The notes below the pieces were generated by a model, which saw nothing but the letters and a program-made list of their open reading frames with translations, ran no database searches and had not been told where the DNA came from. Of a stretch of DNA of 64,000 nt, positions 60,476 to 64,000 are shown in pieces. Position 1 is the stretch's first letter; each line of letters begins with the position of its first letter. The DNA is from JAEUMW01 sp963734295 (GTDB lineage: Bacteria; Pseudomonadota; Gammaproteobacteria; Burkholderiales; JAEUMW01): the NCBI GenBank assembly GCA_963734295.1, contig CAVTGS010000014.1, positions 1 to 64,000 of the forward strand. The letters run 5' to 3'. The translations under genes and the position numbers were made by a program.

Positions 60476-61537
60476 CTATGAGCTCGGCTTGAAGTCGAAC
60501 TTCGCGCTGATCGGCGCAATCGTGCCCGGCCGCTGGATCCGCACTCCGATCTTGTAGGGATCTTTCCCGGGCATCTGGAAGTAATTCCCGTAGCTGATTC
60601 TATTGTCGATCGCAATGAGCTCGAGGCTCTTCGTTTCGCTGCGCAGCGCCGGATCCTCGACGGTCACCTCCACTTTCGCATCCGTGATCTCGCCGTGGGT
60701 CTTGCTGTCGATGAGCGAGATGTTGACGTGGTAATAGCCCTTGCCGCTCGGGATGCCCCCGTGCATCTTGCCCTCTGTGTCCCGCTTCGCCTGCTGGGCA
60801 CGCAACGATTCCGCCGCGACGACCCCCAGGAGCACCTCCGTGCTGCCGACGGTCCTCCGATTAGCCGCAGGTACCGCCGCGAGCGGAGTCGTCGTACCCT
60901 TCCCTGCCCCGCTCGCGGGGTTGAACATATAGACGACTGCGCTCTGGATCTCGGCATCTGTAAGGTCGGCCAGACCGCCACGCGCAGGCATACCCCCGTG
61001 GCCACTGATCGCCGAGCGAACGGCGACATTGAGGCCTTGTTTGAGTCGCGGCGTCCAGGCGGCCCGGTCGCCGATCTTGGGTGCGCCACCCTCGCCCGTC
61101 CGGTGGCACCGAGCGCACTGCGCTTGCACCACCTGTTCTCCGGTGCGCTCGGCGCGCGTGGAGGACTTGTCGATGGGCTCCGCCCATGAGCCGCCCGACT
61201 GGTTGACCATGTAGGTCACGGCGCGCTCGATCTCGAAGTCGGTGACATTCGGGTTGCCGCCGTGCGCCGGCATCTCGCGGATGCCCGTAATCGCGTGCTG
61301 CGTGAGGGCGGTAAGACCCTGCGAGGCGCGTTTGCTCCACGCCTGCGCGTCACCTATTTTTGGTGCGCCCTGGGCGCCCGTGGCGTGACACGCGGCACAG
61401 ACCGACGTCACAACCTCCTTCCCCGTCCGATCGGCCCTCGCTTCCTGCTGGGCCAGCAGCACGACGGCAACCGATAGGCCGATCGCCAGCAGGCTGGTCG
61501 ATTTGGTGATCGTGCGTTCACTTGCGGTCGTAGACAT
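60476..61537 (-). CDS. Diheme c-type cytochrome with C-terminal extension
   Basis: 353 residues. N-terminal signal/membrane segment (LLAIGLSVAVVLLAQQEARA). Two cytochrome c5-like domains with heme motifs CAACH (47-51) and CARCH (141-145) and axial methionines in REMPAHGG and GGMPARGG. The last 120 residues (GKGYYHVNISLIDSKTHGEI, TDAKVEVTVEDPAL, SYGNYFQMPG) form a separate beta domain like those of small periplasmic YtkA-type proteins. A periplasmic electron carrier; partner unknown. Ribosome site GAGGGGGG ahead of the ATG. Confidence 0.87.
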   Translation of the reverse strand: MSTTASERTITKSTSLLAIGLSVAVVLLAQQEARADRTGKEVVTSVCAACHATGAQGAPKIGDAQAWSKRASQGLTALTQHAITGIREMPAHGGNPNVTDFEIERAVTYMVNQSGGSWAEPIDKSSTRAERTGEQVVQAQCARCHRTGEGGAPKIGDRAAWTPRLKQGLNVAVRSAISGHGGMPARGGLADLTDAEIQSAVVYMFNPASGAGKGTTTPLAAVPAANRRTVGSTEVLLGVVAAESLRAQQAKRDTEGKMHGGIPSGKGYYHVNISLIDSKTHGEITDAKVEVTVEDPALRSETKSLELIAIDNRISYGNYFQMPGKDPYKIGVRIQRPGTIAPISAKFDFKPSS

Positions 61538-61710
61538 GACGGCACCCCCCTCGAGCGACTGTAGCCAGCATCTTCTATAAGTATAGGAAAAAATGGACGC
61601 CCCATTCGGGAGGGACGCCGTTCCGGCAGGCCCTTCACTGATTTATGTCAACCTTACGGTGCGAATCGATGCAACCCGGTGGCGCCACTCACCCGCGGAC
61701 CCCAACCCCA

Positions 61711-63369
61711 TCAGGACGAGGGGCGCGTCCGGCTGCGCCAGACATCGGAGAGCGTGCGCAGTCTCGCATCGTTGGAAAGTCGATCGTCGGACAGTGCCTC
61801 GAGGAAATCCGCGAGCGGCTTCGACTTGACGATGAAGAAGAGGATCAGCACGGCCGACGGCACGAAGAAGAGCAGGAACAGCAGCGCTCGCTCCCACAGG
61901 GCGTTCTCGGCGGCGTCGATCAGGTTCATCCCGAGAAAGCCGGTGCACAGCGTGCCGATCAATCCGAAGGTGGTGACGACCGTGAGCCGCACGACGGTGT
62001 TGGCCTGGCGGCGCAGGCTGTCGCTGTCGAGATAATCGCTCATCTCCTGGATCTCGTCCTTCACCTCCTCGAACAGCGCGTCGGTGCCGAGATGGCGGGC
62101 GCACAGCCGATACAGCGCTTTCGACTGCGCCTGATCGGATATCTCGTGAAACCAGTAGCGGTGCATGAAGCGCAGGAAGATCTCGAACTGCTGCCGGATC
62201 GCGCGCTTGAAGCGCTTGACCGAATCGGCGTTGTGCACCTCCAGCCGGTTTAACGCATCGACCAGGCGGTCGGAGATCATGAGGAGCGCCGCCTTGTGAA
62301 AATGGGCGATCAGGAACAATAGGAAGTACTGGTGGCGGAACTGGCTGAAGACGCCGGTCTCCCGGTCCGTAAACACCCGCGCGTTCGCATCGCCCACCGC
62401 GACGAGCGCGTGACCGCAGCACAGATAGCGCGTGTTTCGTCCATCCACCCGGTCGCTCCAGTAGCGGTCGTAGCAGAAGTTCTCTTCGAAGTCGGCCACA
62501 TGACGATCGGAATAGGGCAGCGCCTCGTCGCTGCCCGCGGCGGTCACGAGACCGAGCCGGATGAAGTCGCCGCGCGACAGGGCCTTGGGGTTATCCATGG
62601 CGAGGTACCCCATCACCGGCATGCGGTAATACTCGATCTGCCGGTAACGAATCACACCGCGCTCTTCGGCATGGTCCAGCACCAGCGGCCGCAGCAGGAA
62701 AGCCCAATGGGCCGCGAGGCAGGGCGCGCGGTGGCGGCAGACGAACGAGAGATACTTGTCCCGCTTCTCGTAGTCCGACACCGCCAGGACCGCACCCTCG
62801 ACCGACAGCCATTCCGCCTTGTGCATGCAGTGCACGCCTGCGCCTTCGTCGTCCCAACCGGCGGGGTAGGCGCGGCCGAAGCGATACAGGACTTCCTCGG
62901 CGAGAACGACGGGAAGATCGTCCGCAAACACCTCCACTCCCAGCAGCACCACGTCGATATCGAAGAAGAAGTACAGATCGACATGGGCAACGCTCAAGGT
63001 AACGGGCGGGTCGCCGCACTTTGGGGTGAGGCGTGCAGCCGCCACGTCTTCGCGCCGAAAGACGCGCATCGGGGAGGCACCGCGCTCGGCGTCGTTTCCC
63101 GCGCGCCGGCTCTCGCCGTAGAGAAAGCGCTGCACGTGCGGCAGAAACGTGACGAACTCGTTGTAGTGCCGCTCCTTGAACTCGGTGGGATCGCCGGTGA
63201 ACTCGTCCAGCACCTCGTGCCAGGGGTTGTCTTCGCGCTCCTGCTCGAGCACTTCCCAGTGCTTCTGGACCTGCGCGCCGGCGCGGATCGGCATGAGCTG
63301 CAGCGGCCACAGGAGGATCTGCCGGAAATGCCGCACGCGCTTCTCGGGCGCTCGATTGTTCTCGGACAT
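61711..63369 (-). CDS. CorA-like membrane protein with large soluble N-terminal domain
   Basis: 552 residues. A soluble region to about 470 contains HVDLYFFFDIDVVLLGVEVF, EWLSVEGAVLAVSDYEKRDK, YYRMPVMGYLAMDNPKALSR and a long helical part. Two C-terminal membrane helices are VVTTFGLIGTLCTGFLGMNL and ALLFLLFFVPSAVLILFFIV; the first ends in GMN, the signature of CorA-type magnesium channels. The N-terminal domain is not the standard CorA one. Probably a divergent 2-TM-GxN transporter; the ion is unknown. Confidence 0.75.
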   Translation of the reverse strand: MSENNRAPEKRVRHFRQILLWPLQLMPIRAGAQVQKHWEVLEQEREDNPWHEVLDEFTGDPTEFKERHYNEFVTFLPHVQRFLYGESRRAGNDAERGASPMRVFRREDVAAARLTPKCGDPPVTLSVAHVDLYFFFDIDVVLLGVEVFADDLPVVLAEEVLYRFGRAYPAGWDDEGAGVHCMHKAEWLSVEGAVLAVSDYEKRDKYLSFVCRHRAPCLAAHWAFLLRPLVLDHAEERGVIRYRQIEYYRMPVMGYLAMDNPKALSRGDFIRLGLVTAAGSDEALPYSDRHVADFEENFCYDRYWSDRVDGRNTRYLCCGHALVAVGDANARVFTDRETGVFSQFRHQYFLLFLIAHFHKAALLMISDRLVDALNRLEVHNADSVKRFKRAIRQQFEIFLRFMHRYWFHEISDQAQSKALYRLCARHLGTDALFEEVKDEIQEMSDYLDSDSLRRQANTVVRLTVVTTFGLIGTLCTGFLGMNLIDAAENALWERALLFLLFFVPSAVLILFFIVKSKPLADFLEALSDDRLSNDARLRTLSDVWRSRTRPSS

Positions 63370-63456
63370 GGGCGTCTCCGGGGCGGGCGGTGAGGAGTCC
63401 CAAGTATAAGTCGCCGCCCGCGCGCGTCGCTATGGCGGGCCTACGTCGGAAGGGAA

Positions 63457-64000
63457 CTATGGCTTGGGCGAACCGGGTGCCGAAGGCACATCCAGTTTCA
63501 TGGATCTCGCGGCCGCCAGCAATTCTTCCGATGTCAACGGGCCGGGCGCGCTGCTGATGGCTTTGAGTACATCCATCGAGAACTTTGGCGAGTCGCCCAT
63601 TCCCTGAACACCGATATTTTTGAGGTATTGGCCCAGGATGGAATTACCAGGGGTGCTACTTACATCCTCCTTGGGCACGCGCTCCCACCAGCTTTTTTCG
63701 GTTCTGGAACTGCCGGGCGCAATCGGGACGTTTCCGTTCGAATCGAAAACTCCCAACCGAAAGCCAGTTCCACTATTGAAACGAATGAAGGCATTACTCA
63801 CCATACGGCGGCTGAGCTCGGTCGTTCCAAGTAACTCTGGATGCTTGCTGAGTTGTTGAAGCGTAATCAGTGTCTCAAAAAGAGTGGCAACAGTCTCTTC
63901 CATGTTGTTGCTTGTTGTATCCTGATGCAGTGGCTCATGGGCAAGAAGGTGCGTAAACAGAAAAGGATTTTCTCCCCGATATTTCTTGTTGAAGTAGTAA
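63457..64000 (-). CDS. C-terminal part of a protein with an HExxH-like motif, runs off the window
   Basis: The minus-strand frame is open from the right edge to the stop at 63457, about 180 residues. It begins YYFNKKYRGENPFLFTHLLA followed by HEPLHQD, where HEPLH matches the HExxH zinc-metalloprotease pattern. Then METV-type helix (TVATLFETLITLQQLSKHPE), FIRFNSGTGFRLGVFDSNGN, and a Pro/Ser-rich end (LDVPSAPGSPKP). An internal ATG at 63903 is not the true start. One HExxH hit could be chance; the N-terminus is needed to decide. Confidence 0.55.
   Translation of the reverse strand, partial: YYFNKKYRGENPFLFTHLLAHEPLHQDTTSNNMEETVATLFETLITLQQLSKHPELLGTTELSRRMVSNAFIRFNSGTGFRLGVFDSNGNVPIAPGSSRTEKSWWERVPKEDVSSTPGNSILGQYLKNIGVQGMGDSPKFSMDVLKAISSAPGPLTSEELLAAARSMKLDVPSAPGSPKP

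Overview
The window is high-GC DNA from a proteobacterium, most likely a betaproteobacterium (Burkholderiales or a relative). This is inferred from the thiL-pgpA-cinA-recA-recX-alaS block, a trehalose/glycogen block carrying a malQ-treY fusion, an aapJQMP transporter and a TctA fragment. I saw no rRNA, tRNA, CRISPR array or phage genes. About two dozen single-base frame breaks interrupt otherwise well-conserved genes. They look more like consensus errors in the assembly than real decay, so frame-broken genes are annotated over their full homologous span.

Layout. 1-3623: a minus-strand run of integron-type gene cassettes with attC-like sites and no integrase in view. It holds hicBA, a DUF4160/DUF2442 pair and two small PD-(D/E)XK-like proteins. 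At the left edge, what looks like the 5' end of a group II intron sits inside the last attC. 3.8-8.3 kb: an aldo/keto reductase, hipBA, marC, terC, and a scar made of fragments of two other genes in the window. 8.3-14.7 kb: a methyltransferase, an MFS exporter and a flavoprotein (one minus-strand run), then a GNAT, a hydrolase and two small proteins. 14.7-21.3 kb: the housekeeping block alaS, recX, recA, cinA, pgpA, thiL. 21.3-23.4 kb: a DUF3592 protein, a GNAT and relics of tctA and of a DUF433 toxin-antitoxin pair. 23.4-28.6 kb: a DNA-end repair operon (MBL exonuclease, ATP-dependent ligase, Lhr-type helicase). 28.6-29.8 kb: a PIN-domain relic and a zinc-ribbon nuclease.

30.1-46.0 kb is one plus-strand run with mostly overlapping or near-touching genes: treS-maltokinase, a mechanosensitive-channel-like protein, treZ, a malQ-treY fusion, a DUF364 protein and aapJQMP. 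It couples two trehalose routes to a membrane tension/osmotic protein and to amino-acid uptake. In the malQ part, the usual nucleophile Asp and a second active-site His are replaced.

46.7-54.5 kb: a 2380-residue RTX protein with an N-terminal lipase domain, translationally coupled to a lipoprotein gene. 55.0-59.1 kb: an SDR, a PEP-synthase/PPDK regulator (frame-broken) and glgX, which would supply linear maltodextrins for TreY. 59.1-64.0 kb: an EEP-family phosphatase/nuclease, a diheme cytochrome, a CorA-like membrane protein, and the C-terminal part of a protein with an HExxH-like motif that runs off the window.
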